Shown: piece after piece, positions 38,864 through 48,354 of the stretch
How positions within the stretch are numbered: the first letter of the stretch is position 1
Layout: every line of letters starts with the position of its first letter
Assembly (NCBI RefSeq): GCF_014696875.1
Contig: NZ_JACJQV010000099.1
Location: 1 to 60,809, forward strand
Source: Microcystis wesenbergii FACHB-1317
GTDB lineage: Bacteria; Cyanobacteriota; Cyanobacteriia; Cyanobacteriales; Microcystaceae
Length of the DNA stretch: 60,809 bases
Reading direction: 5' to 3'
Translations under genes and position numbers: made by a program
Notes under the pieces: generated by a model
What the model was told of the DNA's origin: nothing
Database searches by the model: none
Seen by the model: only the letters and a program-made list of their open reading frames with translations

Positions 38864-40029
38864 GATCCTTGCATGGCGCGGATTAATTCGGCAGCCACTT
38901 CTGGACGGGAGAATTCCGGAGGTGGTAATTCTCCTTTACGCAGCAGTTCCCGGACTTTCGTTCCCGAAAGGTGGATTCTTTCTTCCGGTAAACTGGGGCT
39001 AGTTTTGGTGGTTGCCATTCCCGAAGTGCGGGTACAGTAGAAAGCGTGTTCAAACTTCATCGGCACGATTCCCAATTCCCCAGGCTCGAACTCATCAAAG
39101 ATATACTGAGCATCGTAGGTTCCGTAGTAGTCCCCGACTCCGGCATGGTCACGACCGACGATAAAATGGGTACAACCGTAGTTTTTACGGATAATAGCGT
39201 GGAAAATTGCTTCCCGGGGGCCGGCGTAACGCATAGCTGAGGGGTTGATAGCCAGAATAACGCGATCTTGGGGAAAGTATTTATCCATCATGATCTCATA
39301 GCAACGCATCCGCACATCGGCCGGCACATCATCGCTTTTGGTAGCGCCGACAAGGGGATGCAAGAATAAACCATCTACCACTTCTAGGGCGCATTTTTGA
39401 ATGTATTCGTGGGCCCGGTGGATGGGGTTACGGGTTTGGAAACCGACAATCGTTTTCCAAGCTTTTTCGTGGAACATTTTGCGCGATTGCAGAGGATCGA
39501 TCTGATATTTGGGAAACTGGGGATGAGGATCGCGCTGAAGTAACCAAATCGGACCTGCGAGGTTAATTTCTCCCTGTTCATAGAGGACTTTTACCCCGGG
39601 ATGTTTCTGGTCGTCGGTACGATAGACGTTAACTGCTTCGTGGGCCTTATTATAACGGTATTTTTGGGTTAGTTCTAGGACTCCGACAAAGTTGCCTTCG
39701 CTGTCATCTAAACGAATCCAGTTGCCTTCTTTGAGCGGATCCGCCACTTCTTCCCTAACGGAAAGAGTCACGGGAATTGCCCAGGGTAAACCATTGATTA
39801 GACGCATATCATCGACGACTTTTTCGTAGTCGTCCTGTTCCATAAAGCCTTTTAGGGGACTGAAACCACCAATAGCAATCATAACTAAATCCGAGAGCGA
39901 TCGTTCATCGAGGGAAACTCGCGGTAGTTTTTCAGCTAGGGCCAGAAATTCAGCTTTTTCGGCAGCGGTAGCAATACGATTAATTAATTGCCCACCGTGG
40001 GGCGCGATTCCTTCGGTCAGTACAGTCAT
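38860..40029 (-). CDS. sat: Sulfate adenylyltransferase (ATP sulfurylase)
   Basis: Sat makes APS from sulfate and ATP, the first step of sulfate assimilation; sulfite reductase at 26735-28672 is a later step. The 389-aa protein has the signature motifs [26 protein letters not shown] and [14 protein letters not shown]. It ends in the usual [17 protein letters not shown]. The metacaspase-like gene overlaps it by four bases. The ATG is preceded within 22 bases by the right-end hairpin of the IsrB element, which must have displaced the native upstream region. Confidence 0.96.
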   Translation of the reverse strand: MTVLTEGIAPHGGQLINRIATAAEKAEFLALAEKLPRVSLDERSLSDLVMIAIGGFSPLKGFMEQDDYEKVVDDMRLINGLPWAIPVTLSVREEVADPLKEGNWIRLDDSEGNFVGVLELTQKYRYNKAHEAVNVYRTDDQKHPGVKVLYEQGEINLAGPIWLLQRDPHPQFPKYQIDPLQSRKMFHEKAWKTIVGFQTRNPIHRAHEYIQKCALEVVDGLFLHPLVGATKSDDVPADVRMRCYEIMMDKYFPQDRVILAINPSAMRYAGPREAIFHAIIRKNYGCTHFIVGRDHAGVGDYYGTYDAQYIFDEFEPGELGIVPMKFEHAFYCTRTSGMATTKTSPSLPEERIHLSGTKVRELLRKGELPPPEFSRPEVAAELIRAMQGS

Positions 40030-40088
40030 CGAAAAATTGGGTCTGAAACCCCGCCCTTTAGCGATAGCGGAGGGCGGCTTTACATAAG

Positions 40089-41186
40089 TCAGTGAGAAAC
40101 AATTAAACCGTTAGAATGACGAATTAACTGAATCTTGCTAACAGCTATCTGTCCCAATCGTTGACCATTGGCATCGCTTACAGATAACTGTTTTTCGGTA
40201 TCTCCACTAATATAACCAATTCCTTTGGGAGAAGAAACTAAATCTCCTTTACGGAACCCATGTCTTGTGGTAGAGCCACCATATTTACGTCGTTTACCAC
40301 CTTTAGAAAAAACCATCAGGTGAAGTTGACGACGACTAATAGGAGGACGTTTGATGACAGCAAAGGGAGCGTTCGTTACTTTAACAGAACCCTTCCAATC
40401 ATATCCATGTCCATTAGAATTGTGAAATGGCCAATAATCTAAAAACTGAAAACAGGCAAGAGCAATTCCATCGTTAGCATGACTTTCTGGTGATTGTTCT
40501 GCTTTATTTTTGGACTTTTCTAGTCGCAAATACTTTCTGAGATTAGAGGTTTGCCAACCAAAGCGAGTATGGACTGTTGCCAATTGAGACAGTTGCTCAA
40601 TAGCCCATTTTTGTCCGACCATAACCGACGAGAAACCTTTTCCAGACTTAGCTCCTTTTCTACCAGAAGTTAGATCAATATCGGCTTTGATGTACTCAAA
40701 GTAAATATCGGTAATTGGATAGATTTTGGTTAGTTCAGAAACGACTCGAAGTTCAAGTTGACGATTAGCTCTGATTGAGGGAGCTAATTTTCCTGTTCTT
40801 CTATTTGAAAATCGTTTTTGTCGATGCGCTCTTAGATTAAAAGGAAGTTGGCGGTTAATCCGTCTTCCTCTACGTCCTCTTCGCATTAAGCACCGATTTT
40901 CCATGCGCTCTTTTACTCGTTTAAAAGGAAGTTCTAAGTGAGCCTTCCAAAGAGTAAAAAGAGAGGATTGAACGCCAATTCCAGAGAATAATTTACCCGG
41001 GTCAATACCAATGGCAATCGGTTGGGTTTTGTTATCGGAAGGTTCATCGGTTAGCTGGACATAGAAAATATCTAAGTCGTTGAATTTGCCGATAGCTTTT
41101 CCTTCCTTAATCCACCGTCTAGCCCGACTGGGTTTGGTGGGCATTAACGGTTTTCCGTCTTTTGAGATAACAGGAACTCTTGCCAT
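40089..41186 (-). CDS. isrB: IsrB: RNA-guided RuvC-only nickase, IscB relative
   Basis: A 365-aa protein starting [16 protein letters not shown]. It has the PLMP motif (13-16), Ruv[12 protein letters not shown] (Asp62), an arginine-rich bridge helix (about 100-131; [18 protein letters not shown]), Ruv[12 protein letters not shown] (Glu164) and Ruv[14 protein letters not shown] (His236, Asp239). IscB has an HNH domain between RuvC-II and RuvC-III; here only 70 residues separate them and no HNH motif is present, which defines IsrB. IsrB nicks the non-target DNA strand, guided by an OMEGA RNA. The C-terminal part ([18 protein letters not shown]) fits the RNA/TAM-binding region. Start chosen at 41186, with AAGGA 10 bases upstream; a longer frame begins at 41237. 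Confidence 0.88.
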   Translation of the reverse strand: MARVPVISKDGKPLMPTKPSRARRWIKEGKAIGKFNDLDIFYVQLTDEPSDNKTQPIAIGIDPGKLFSGIGVQSSLFTLWKAHLELPFKRVKERMENRCLMRRGRRGRRINRQLPFNLRAHRQKRFSNRRTGKLAPSIRANRQLELRVVSELTKIYPITDIYFEYIKADIDLTSGRKGAKSGKGFSSVMVGQKWAIEQLSQLATVHTRFGWQTSNLRKYLRLEKSKNKAEQSPESHANDGIALACFQFLDYWPFHNSNGHGYDWKGSVKVTNAPFAVIKRPPISRRQLHLMVFSKGGKRRKYGGSTTRHGFRKGDLVSSPKGIGYISGDTEKQLSVSDANGQRLGQIAVSKIQLIRHSNGLIVSH

Positions 41187-41397
41187 GGAGATAATCCTTA
41201 AGAGTAAAGTTAATGTCCCTTTCCGCAACACAATCAAGATGTCTTGTCTAACAACGCTTTACCAATAAAGCTTAGAGGGAATCCGAACTAGGGAAGTATT
41301 CGGAGGTCTGTACCAGATTGTGTCTCGATGCGGTAGTCTCTACTTGCGTCGCCTAAATTGGTTTAGGCAAGCCCCGTCCCTTTTAGGGCGGGGTTAG
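41187..41397 (-). ncRNA. Predicted OMEGA (HEARO-type) RNA of IsrB
   Basis: The 210 noncoding bases 5' of isrB, on the same strand, start with a bulged GC-rich hairpin (41393-41372), then a perfect 7-bp hairpin (41368-41351), then a GCAAGTAGAGACTACCGCAT segment and further complementary runs, reaching the isrB Shine-Dalgarno. IscB/IsrB guide RNAs lie in this position, with the guide at the 5' end taken from sequence flanking the element. Here the guide would come from bases 41398 to about 41418 (minus strand). Exact ends are inferred. Confidence 0.75.
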
Positions 41398-41532
41398 TGA
41401 CAAAAATTTCTTTACATTGTCACGGTTGATCCTATCAGAAGTTGGTTAACCCTTAATCAAGGGGTTGGGACTAGCGATGATTTTCCAGTTGGAACCGTTT
41501 ACAATAAGATTTGTAAAAATTTATAAATAATT

Positions 41533-42237
41533 ATGAGCGAAAAAGTTGTTCTGATTGTCGGTGCTACGGGGGGGATCGGTGCCACTTTAGCGCGTAAACT
41601 AGCTGTTAATGGTCATAAAATCGTATTAGCAGCCAGAAATGCCGATAATTTATCTAATTTAGCGAGTGAGTTGCCTTGTCCTTCTTTAATTGTACCGACG
41701 GATATCACCAATCCCACTCAGGTGGAAACTTTGATGGCCAAAATTGTCTCCCATTACGGCCGGTTGGATGTGTTGGTTAATGCGGCCGGAGCCGGTGTGA
41801 TGAAACAATATAATAAAATCACGCCGGAAGATTTAGATAAAATGCTCGACCTCAATCTGAAGGGGAGTTTTTATACCTGTCAGGCTGCGGCTAATGTGAT
41901 GAAGGAAAATAAGGCCGGTCATATCTGTAATGTGGTGGGAATTTTGGGTAAGCATTCTATGGCTATGGCTGCCGCTTATTGTGCTTCTAAGTACGGGGTG
42001 GTGGGTTTTAGTAAATGTTTGGCCGATGAGTTAAAACGCTATGGTATTAAAATGACTTTATTCTATTTTGGTGGTGTCGATACTCCTTTTTGGGATCAGG
42101 TGAGTTTAAAAGTTGATCGCAATAAAATGTTAACCGCTCAAACCGCGGCCGATGCTATCTATTTTGCCATGAATGCTGAACCCCAAGCCGTCCCCATGGA
42201 AATTAATATTCAACCCGATAGTCATCTCTTTTTTTAG
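41533..42237 (+). CDS. Short-chain dehydrogenase/reductase
   Basis: A 234-aa classical SDR. The cofactor motif GATGGIGATLA is at residues 10-20, NAAGAG near 83, and the catalytic YCASK with an upstream Ser-equivalent VVGILGKHSM. AARNADNL after beta-2 suggests NADP(H). The substrate is unknown. The gene is not obviously in an operon, though it is followed on the same strand by the HPPD-like gene. A heptamer array follows the stop codon. Confidence 0.9.
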   Translation: MSEKVVLIVGATGGIGATLARKLAVNGHKIVLAARNADNLSNLASELPCPSLIVPTDITNPTQVETLMAKIVSHYGRLDVLVNAAGAGVMKQYNKITPEDLDKMLDLNLKGSFYTCQAAANVMKENKAGHICNVVGILGKHSMAMAAAYCASKYGVVGFSKCLADELKRYGIKMTLFYFGGVDTPFWDQVSLKVDRNKMLTAQTAADAIYFAMNAEPQAVPMEINIQPDSHLFF

Positions 42238-42249
42238 TCATCAGCTTTT

Positions 42250-42322
42250 TCAGTTATCAGTTATCAGTTATCAGTTATCAGTTATCAGTTATCAGTTATC
42301 AGTTATCAGTTATCAGTTATCA
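42250..42322. repeat. TTATCAG heptamer array, about 10 copies
   Basis: Ten nearly perfect TTATCAG units, the reverse complement of the GATAACT array at 31378. Confidence 0.95.
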
Positions 42323-42407
42323 GTGAATAGCATTAAGTGGCAAGTTCGGAGTTTTATTTTCACTGTTTACTGCTCACTGAAAAACACCCTTTTTTTTGAC
42401 TTTATCT

Positions 42408-43493
42408 ATGTTTGTTGATCATATTCATTTTTATGTAGAATCGGCCAAAAAATGGCGAGATTGGTTGGTGCGGGTGATGGATTTTCAGGCGATCGCAAGT
42501 TTGGTTAATCTCCATACGCACACGGAAATAGTCGGCAATGGCATCCAAAAAGATAAAACTAAACAGATTATTTTTATCTTATCTTCTCCTTTAAATTCCC
42601 TTAGTCCCGTGGCGGAATTTTTAGGTAAATATCCTGAAGGTGTGGCGGATGTAGCTTTTCAAGTGGAGGATTTAGACAGTTTAGCTAGGAGAATTAAACA
42701 GGGTATTTTTATTCAGGAAACAGCTTTTTCTAGGGGGAAGATAAAAAGCTGTCAAATCTCTAGCATTGCTAATCTCAAACATACATTAATTGAAAGACAG
42801 GGAATCACGCCAATTTTAGCCGATCCTAATCTGATTGAGTATGATAGTAAGGAACAATATGATCAGGATATTATGGCAATTGATCATTTAGTTTTAAATG
42901 TTTTTCAGGGGAATTTAGAGTTAACAGCCAATTGGTACGAGGAAAATTTAGGCTTTAAAAAAAGGCAAACTTTTACTATTAAAACGGAGCGTTCTGGTCT
43001 TTATTCTCAGGTACTTGTTCACCCTGAAACTGAATTAAAATTACCGATTAATGAGCCAGACAGTAACAGTTCTCAAATTCAAGAATTTTTGGATATTAAT
43101 CAAAAATCTGGCATTCAACACATTGCTTTAAAAACAGAAAATATTTTAAGATTAACTCAAAAATTAAAAGAAAGAAAGGTAGATTTTTTATCAGTTCCCG
43201 ACAGTTATTATCAACAAATTAGCTATCAAAAAAAAGATTTTAATATTGCTGATTGGGAATGGTTAGAAATAAAAAAACAGGAAATCCTCATTGATTTTGA
43301 ACAAAATAGTCATTCCCTCCCAGAAAAGCCGACTTTACTGCAAATTTTCACTAAACCAATTTTTTCCCAGCCGACTTTCTTTTTTGAATTAATCGAGCGA
43401 CGTCATGCCGCTAGAGGTTTTGGAGAAGGCAACTTCCAAGCGCTATTTGAAGCGATCGAACGGGAACAAATACAGCGAAGAACTTTAGATTAG
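42408..43493 (+). CDS. 4-hydroxyphenylpyruvate dioxygenase-like protein
   Basis: A 361-aa protein of the HPPD family, which converts 4-hydroxyphenylpyruvate to homogentisate, the tocopherol head group, in cyanobacteria. Two vicinal-oxygen-chelate domains are seen: residues 1-150 (FVDHIHFYVESAKKWRDWLV) and 150-360. The iron ligands fit a two-His-one-Glu set: His in AIDHLVLNV, His in GIQHIALKT and Glu in FFFELIERR. The ATG at 42408 is preferred over a TTG at 42396. A heptamer array separates it from the SDR gene. Confidence 0.85.
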   Translation: MFVDHIHFYVESAKKWRDWLVRVMDFQAIASLVNLHTHTEIVGNGIQKDKTKQIIFILSSPLNSLSPVAEFLGKYPEGVADVAFQVEDLDSLARRIKQGIFIQETAFSRGKIKSCQISSIANLKHTLIERQGITPILADPNLIEYDSKEQYDQDIMAIDHLVLNVFQGNLELTANWYEENLGFKKRQTFTIKTERSGLYSQVLVHPETELKLPINEPDSNSSQIQEFLDINQKSGIQHIALKTENILRLTQKLKERKVDFLSVPDSYYQQISYQKKDFNIADWEWLEIKKQEILIDFEQNSHSLPEKPTLLQIFTKPIFSQPTFFFELIERRHAARGFGEGNFQALFEAIEREQIQRRTLD

Positions 43494-43524
43494 AATCAGA
43501 AAAGCGAGCATTTTTCCCATGAGA

Positions 43525-44061
43525 CTATGGACGATAACGTAATTCAATCACATCTTTTTTGATCGTGACATCATAGGAACCAAAAAAGGTTTGTCCCAAG
43601 AGTCCTAATCCTTCCATTTGGGGAGAAATACCAACAATCTGATTAGATAAAGCCACCTCGCCAACTTTAACAGAATTAATGCGACCAAGATAAACAGTAA
43701 CGACACCGCCGGCGGTATGAGCGAGTACTTCCCTTTCCCGTTTGACTTTCATCGCTTTCGCCATGGCATCGGTGAGGACGATCGAACTAGCACCTGTATC
43801 AAAAAGCATTTCATAATAGTGACGGTTATTAAAAACTACCATCACCGTGGGAATGCCGTTAACCCGGCGTTGAATCGGTAACTGATAAACTTGCGGGGAA
43901 TTTTTCCTATTTCTAGATGAACCGCCACAGAGACGGCTAAGATCTATGTGTTGTCCATCTGCTCTTTGGAGAAAGCATTCCGATTGAGCGAGAGTCGTAG
44001 GAGTGAAGGGAAATAACAGCAGGGTGCTGGCTAATCCGATCGCAGAAAGAGACTTATTCAT
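43525..44061 (-). CDS. Secreted retropepsin-like aspartic protease
   Basis: A 178-aa protein with an N-terminal signal (LSAIGLASTLLLFPFTPTTLA) and the single-lobe aspartic protease motif YEMLFDTGASSIVLT, a second hydrophobic element IVGISPQMEGLGLLGQTFFG and a Cys pair (ECFLQRADG and RLCGG). Two such chains would dimerise to form an active site. I place the start at 44061, where the signal begins; a longer frame from 44160 overlaps the HIT gene but lacks signal features. Substrate and role unknown. Confidence 0.8.
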   Translation of the reverse strand: MNKSLSAIGLASTLLLFPFTPTTLAQSECFLQRADGQHIDLSRLCGGSSRNRKNSPQVYQLPIQRRVNGIPTVMVVFNNRHYYEMLFDTGASSIVLTDAMAKAMKVKREREVLAHTAGGVVTVYLGRINSVKVGEVALSNQIVGISPQMEGLGLLGQTFFGSYDVTIKKDVIELRYRP

Positions 44062-44144
44062 GGGTTCAACATCGAGAAGACCGACTCGGAAAAGAACGCT
44101 TCTAGCCCTATAATTGCCCAAAAATGCGGGAAAATAACAGGGGT

Positions 44145-44486
44145 TTAACCCGGAGGCCAAGACATTGAGCGATCGCCTAAGAGATGGACATGAAGATGAT
44201 CGACGGTTTGACCCCCATGTTCCCCATTATTGATCACCACTCGATAACCTTGACTTAATTTAGCTTCGGCGGCCACTTTTTTAACAGTTAGTAACAAATG
44301 TCCCAATAAATCTCGATCGCTGTCGCTGGCTTCCTCTAGTTTCGGAATCGGTTTTTTGGGGATAATGAGGATATGGGTGGGTGCTTGGGGATTAACATCT
44401 CGAAAAGCGAGAACCAGATCATCTTCATAGACGATCGAGGCTGGAATTTCTTTCCGGATAATTTTGCTAAAAATAGTCTCACTCAT
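44145..44486 (-). CDS. HIT-family nucleotide hydrolase (HINT-like)
   Basis: A 113-aa protein that ends near the histidine triad VDHLHVHLLGDR. ETIFSKIIRKEIPASIVYED and AFRDVNPQAPTHILIIPKK are typical of HINT proteins, which hydrolyse AMP-linked phosphoramidates. It probably shares a transcript with the aspartic protease gene downstream. Start at 44486 (MSETIFSK) fits the family better than 44492. Confidence 0.93.
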   Translation of the reverse strand: MSETIFSKIIRKEIPASIVYEDDLVLAFRDVNPQAPTHILIIPKKPIPKLEEASDSDRDLLGHLLLTVKKVAAEAKLSQGYRVVINNGEHGGQTVDHLHVHLLGDRSMSWPPG

Positions 44487-44665
44487 AGACAAATTGCTTT
44501 TTTTTAACTATACCATTAAGCTCTCAGCTTTTCTGGCTAGTTTATACCGAGAAATAGGCTGATTTTCAGGGTAAATTCCCAGATAAAATCATTTTTATGC
44601 GGAAAACTAGCCGAACATCCTGTTTCATTTTCCTAAGAACTCACTTTATTTTTACTTGAGCCAAA

Positions 44666-46192
44666 ATGTTAGCAAGGGTTTGGAGTGCGGCAATTATCGG
44701 CATCGATGCCATTAAAATCGGGGTAGAGGTGGATGTATCGGGAGGATTACCCGGAATTGCCGTGGTGGGTTTACCCGATACCGCTGTGCAGGAGTCGAAA
44801 GAAAGGGTAAAAGCTTCTCTAAAAAATGCTGGATTTGCCTTTCCCATCCGCAAAATTGTCATTAATTTAAGTCCCGCCGATATCCGCAAAGAGGGGCCGA
44901 TTTATGATTTACCGATTAGTATCGGCATTTTAGGAGCCTCCGAACAGGTAGAAGCCGATTTATTGGGGGATTTTCTCTTTTTAGGTGAATTATCCCTCGA
45001 TGGTAGTTTGCGTCCCGTGGCGGGGGTTTTAGCCATTGCTGCCGCCGCCGAAAAAATGGGGATTAAGGGTTTAGTGGTTCCTGCCGATAATGCCAAAGAA
45101 GCGGCCGTGGTCAAAGGCGTACAAGTGTATGGGTTTCGTCATCTATCGGAAGTGGTAAATTTCTTAAATGAACCCGATCGCCATTCACCGATGACTTTTA
45201 ACGCTGCCGAGGAGTTCGGGCGATCGCGGGTAAATCTCCCCGATCTCAAGGATGTCAAAGGCCAAGCAATTGGCCGGCGGGCCCTGGAAATTGCCGCAGC
45301 TGGAGGTCATAACCTAATTTTTGTTGGGCCGCCGGGCAGCGGTAAAACCATGTTAGCGCGACGTTTACCCGGTATTCTGCCCCAGCTTACCTTTGCCGAA
45401 TCCCTAGAAGTCTCCCAGATTCATTCCGTCGCTGGATTACTGAAAGATCGAGGTTCTCTGGTGCGCGAGCGTCCTTTTCGCAGTCCCCATCACTCCGCTT
45501 CCGGGGCAGCGCTGGTGGGAGGTGGCACTTATCCCCGACCGGGAGAAATCTCCCTTTCCCACCGTGGTATTTTATTTTTAGACGAATTAACGGAATTTAA
45601 GCGCAGTGTCTTGGAATATCTCCGGCAACCCCTAGAGGATGGTTATGTGAGCATTTCTCGCACTCGTCTTTCTGTCGCTTTTCCGGCCCGTTTTACCCTA
45701 GTGGCCAGTACCAATCCCTGTCCCTGTGGTTATTACGGCGATTCGGTTCAACCCTGCAGCTGTTCACCGCGACAACGGGAACAGTATTGGGCGAAATTAT
45801 CGGGACCGCTTTTAGACCGTATTGACCTACAAGTGACGGTAAATCGCCTGAAACCGGAAGAAATGACCCAAGAGAGTCGGGGAGAAGCTTCTGAGCAGGT
45901 GCGGCAACGGGTGGAAAGGGCCAGACAAAAGGCCAGCGATCGCTTTCAAGATACTGGGATTCGCTCTAATGCGGAGATGAATTCCGAGCATTTGCGGCGT
46001 TTTTGCGCTCTTGATCATAGCAGTCGCCATATTTTAGAAGGGGCAATCCGAAAATTGGGTTTATCGGCCCGAGCAATGGATCGCATTCTCAAAGTTGCCC
46101 GCACCATTGCCGATTTAGGAGATAGTGAAATGCTGAAAAGTTCCCACGTTGCCGAAGCAATTCAGTATCGCACTCTCGATCGTTTAAGTTAG
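44666..46192 (+). CDS. YifB/ComM-family Mg-chelatase-like AAA ATPase
   Basis: A 508-aa protein: an N-terminal ChlI-like Lon-type domain (LARVWSAAIIGIDAIKIGVE, KERVKASLKNAGF), a Mg-chelatase AAA core with Walker A GPPGSGKT and Walker B ILFLDELTEF, and a C-terminal Mg-chelatase domain. The CPCGYYGD motif is present. ComM of this family is a helicase that helps branch migration during natural transformation. Competence is known in some Microcystis strains, and the same role is likely here. Confidence 0.92.
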   Translation: MLARVWSAAIIGIDAIKIGVEVDVSGGLPGIAVVGLPDTAVQESKERVKASLKNAGFAFPIRKIVINLSPADIRKEGPIYDLPISIGILGASEQVEADLLGDFLFLGELSLDGSLRPVAGVLAIAAAAEKMGIKGLVVPADNAKEAAVVKGVQVYGFRHLSEVVNFLNEPDRHSPMTFNAAEEFGRSRVNLPDLKDVKGQAIGRRALEIAAAGGHNLIFVGPPGSGKTMLARRLPGILPQLTFAESLEVSQIHSVAGLLKDRGSLVRERPFRSPHHSASGAALVGGGTYPRPGEISLSHRGILFLDELTEFKRSVLEYLRQPLEDGYVSISRTRLSVAFPARFTLVASTNPCPCGYYGDSVQPCSCSPRQREQYWAKLSGPLLDRIDLQVTVNRLKPEEMTQESRGEASEQVRQRVERARQKASDRFQDTGIRSNAEMNSEHLRRFCALDHSSRHILEGAIRKLGLSARAMDRILKVARTIADLGDSEMLKSSHVAEAIQYRTLDRLS

Positions 46193-46283
46193 GGTTTGCG
46201 GCAAAAAGTTTGTTGGTGGGGTTAGGAGTCAGGAGTCTGGGGAGTCAGTGCTGATGAAAAAATTTTCACCACCACAGATGAAA

Positions 46284-46333
46284 GAGGTTTCTTTCCCCAC
46301 ACCCCACACCCCACACCCTACACCCTACACCCT
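46284..46333. repeat. CCCCACA/CCCTACA tandem array
   Basis: Seven units of the CCCCACA type, same family as 9904-9972, between yifB and the next gene. Confidence 0.85.
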
Positions 46334-46348
46334 CTTTCAAGTCAGGAG

Positions 46349-47653
46349 TCAAGAATCGGGGGATTCTAAGCGTTTTTGCCATTCTTGATCGATTTTATCG
46401 GAGCGCTCGATCTCTTGTTCGAGATAGTCTTGATCGGTAGAATAACTAATATCAGCATCTGTAATCACTTTTTGGTCAGCAAATTGACGAGAGTAGGCCA
46501 GTTTTTGCTCTAATTCAGGATTATTTTGGGCTAATAGATCTGCTCTTTTTTCTCGCTGTTGATTGCGTTGATTAACCCGCTCATTTCTCCACTGCAAAAA
46601 GAAATAACGACCGAGGGGAATCCCCAAAAAAGCACCAGCATAACTGAGGAGAAAACTGTAGATCCCTGTGACTATCGACCCCAGAGAACCGCTCAAATCG
46701 ACACTATCACTGTTGAGCAAATATCCTAAAACTAAAGCGAGGATAAAGTTAACCGCCCCTAAACCTAAAGCTAAGATAATTTGACCGCTATCCGCTTCGC
46801 TAAACTTCCAGCGTTTTTCCTTTAGATAGGGGGAAACTGTTTGTAATTTTCTCTCTTTGGTTGTCACCTGTAGATCGGGAAAATAATAGATAATATCACC
46901 TCGATCGGACACTTGCGGCAACCCATTAAAGCGAGTTAAAACTGGGAGTATATAGTCTTCTGTCTCCTCATGACTAGGGGTAATACTATCGAGATAGGGG
47001 GCAATTTGTGGAGCAATAATCGAGCCGCGATTATTTTGAATTACTTTACCGATAGTTTGCCAGCGTCTCTCCTCTAAATTAAAATTAGGATCGCCATCGC
47101 CAAAAAGAAAAGAAAAAACTGCCTCAAGAAAATTCATCTTACTAGGGGGTTTTTCTGCCTTAACTTCCCGATCTCTTCTTTCGTAGTAGTTATTACCAAA
47201 ATCGGGATAAAAAATCCAGAAAAAGTCCGTGGGAAAGAAGTTAATATTAATTTTGCTATCTCCAGAATTGTTATCCGAGTCACTATCTTTGAACATTAAG
47301 CCTATCAGGATCGCTAGGATAGCCAGCAACAGGATTAAAATCGAAATAATTAAAACAATGCCAAAGGAAATGCGGATAATATAAAAAACTACTCTCCAGA
47401 TTTTACTGGCGAAAGCTTTTAACTGCAATTGCCAATATTTATTCAGAAGAATTGAGCGAAAATTTTCGGGAAAAAGATAGATAATCTCCCCCGTATCTGC
47501 TACCTGTAAATGTCCCCCCGCTTCCGCCGCTAAAGCTAATAATCCCTGTTGTGCAGCGTTAATCTCTAAACCCGATTTTGCCGCCACATCACCCACCGTA
47601 ACCCGATAGCCTAATTTTTCGATCGATTGTAATAGAGACTCTTGGGGATTCAT
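46349..47653 (-). CDS. Membrane protein with winged-helix-like repeats, plastid-like
   Basis: A 434-aa protein. The N-terminal 75 residues read as a winged-helix-like unit (SIEKLGYRVTVGDVAAKSGL ... GEIIYLFPENF), repeated in the middle (QNNRGSIIAPQIAPYL ... GDIIYYFPDLQV). One membrane segment is near 88-120 and two more at about 305-360, and the C-terminus is charged and helical. I recall a similar plant chloroplast protein (At5g03900-type) with no settled function; this likeness is from memory. No operon partner is clear. Confidence 0.6.
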   Translation of the reverse strand: MNPQESLLQSIEKLGYRVTVGDVAAKSGLEINAAQQGLLALAAEAGGHLQVADTGEIIYLFPENFRSILLNKYWQLQLKAFASKIWRVVFYIIRISFGIVLIISILILLLAILAILIGLMFKDSDSDNNSGDSKININFFPTDFFWIFYPDFGNNYYERRDREVKAEKPPSKMNFLEAVFSFLFGDGDPNFNLEERRWQTIGKVIQNNRGSIIAPQIAPYLDSITPSHEETEDYILPVLTRFNGLPQVSDRGDIIYYFPDLQVTTKERKLQTVSPYLKEKRWKFSEADSGQIILALGLGAVNFILALVLGYLLNSDSVDLSGSLGSIVTGIYSFLLSYAGAFLGIPLGRYFFLQWRNERVNQRNQQREKRADLLAQNNPELEQKLAYSRQFADQKVITDADISYSTDQDYLEQEIERSDKIDQEWQKRLESPDS

Positions 47654-47851
47654 AGAAAATACTGTTCCTGTCGATTATCCTATTTTCTAGTTTAGTTTTG
47701 ATTTTGTCTTTTTGGCAGCGGCTATCTGGATTGACAGGTGCGGCATTTTCGACTCGATCGAGAAAATATCGTTATAATTGTTCCAATAGTCGCAAAAAGC
47801 AGGGCTAAACTGTATAAATAGTTACTTTATAAGCAATTATCAGAGGTGAGC

Positions 47852-48280
47852 ATGAATGCGTCGGAACAGGCAAAAGGATTAGAATTAACGGCGAAGATCG
47901 CCACACTCGTCAACCTGTTTAAACAACAATTCCCCGATGCAAAGGCAGATCTGAAACCATGGCGCAATGATCCCCACACAAGGGAGTTAACGGATCCCGA
48001 CTCGATCGATATTGCTTTCCATTTTCCCGGTTGGAGTCCCAGAATTCAAGGGCGCAGTATTCTGGTACAAATTCGTTTTCATCTCGATAGCGAGGATCAG
48101 CATCAGCGTTTGATTGGCTTAGAAATGCAGGCTTTTAACCATCAAGGAACCGCTTGGCGACTATCTACGGTGGAAAATTGGCAATTAGTCGGTAATTATC
48201 AACCTTCTCCTAAGGTAGCTGATAAGTTAAAATATTTCAGCCGGCAGGTGTTTGAAGTTTTTAAAAATGAGCATCGATAA
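47852..48280 (+). CDS. Conserved hypothetical cyanobacterial protein
   Basis: A soluble 142-aa protein, no signal or membrane segment. It has an ordered alpha/beta part with DPDSIDIAFHFPGWSPR and ILVQIRFHLD, then TAWRLSTVENWQLVG. I do not recognise a function. The start at ATG 47852 is supported by an AGAGG ribosome site eight bases upstream; a GTG at 47846 is less likely. It converges on the nuclease-like gene at 48355-48921 with a 74-base gap. Confidence 0.65.
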   Translation: MNASEQAKGLELTAKIATLVNLFKQQFPDAKADLKPWRNDPHTRELTDPDSIDIAFHFPGWSPRIQGRSILVQIRFHLDSEDQHQRLIGLEMQAFNHQGTAWRLSTVENWQLVGNYQPSPKVADKLKYFSRQVFEVFKNEHR

Positions 48281-48354
48281 GGCTCTTTCGGCACTCTCGG
48301 CAAAAGATCGTTATTCGATCGAGATTAAATCGGTCATAATGAGAAGCTCTAGGA

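Larger units (their letters stand above)
40045..41397 (-). mobile_element. IsrB (OMEGA) element, complete, inserted 5' of sat
   Basis: A 1.35-kb element of the IS200/IS605 superfamily carrying isrB and no transposase. The upstream (left) end has hairpins at 41351-41368 (GCCTAAA/TTTAGGC) and 41372-41393 (CCCCGTCCC/GGGCGGGG). The downstream (right) end has a hairpin at 40051-40077 (CCGCCCT/AGGGCGG). Both ends carry the ACCCCGCCC motif. Such elements are mobilised by a TnpA supplied from elsewhere. Exact boundaries are approximate; no empty-site sequence is available. Confidence 0.75.
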
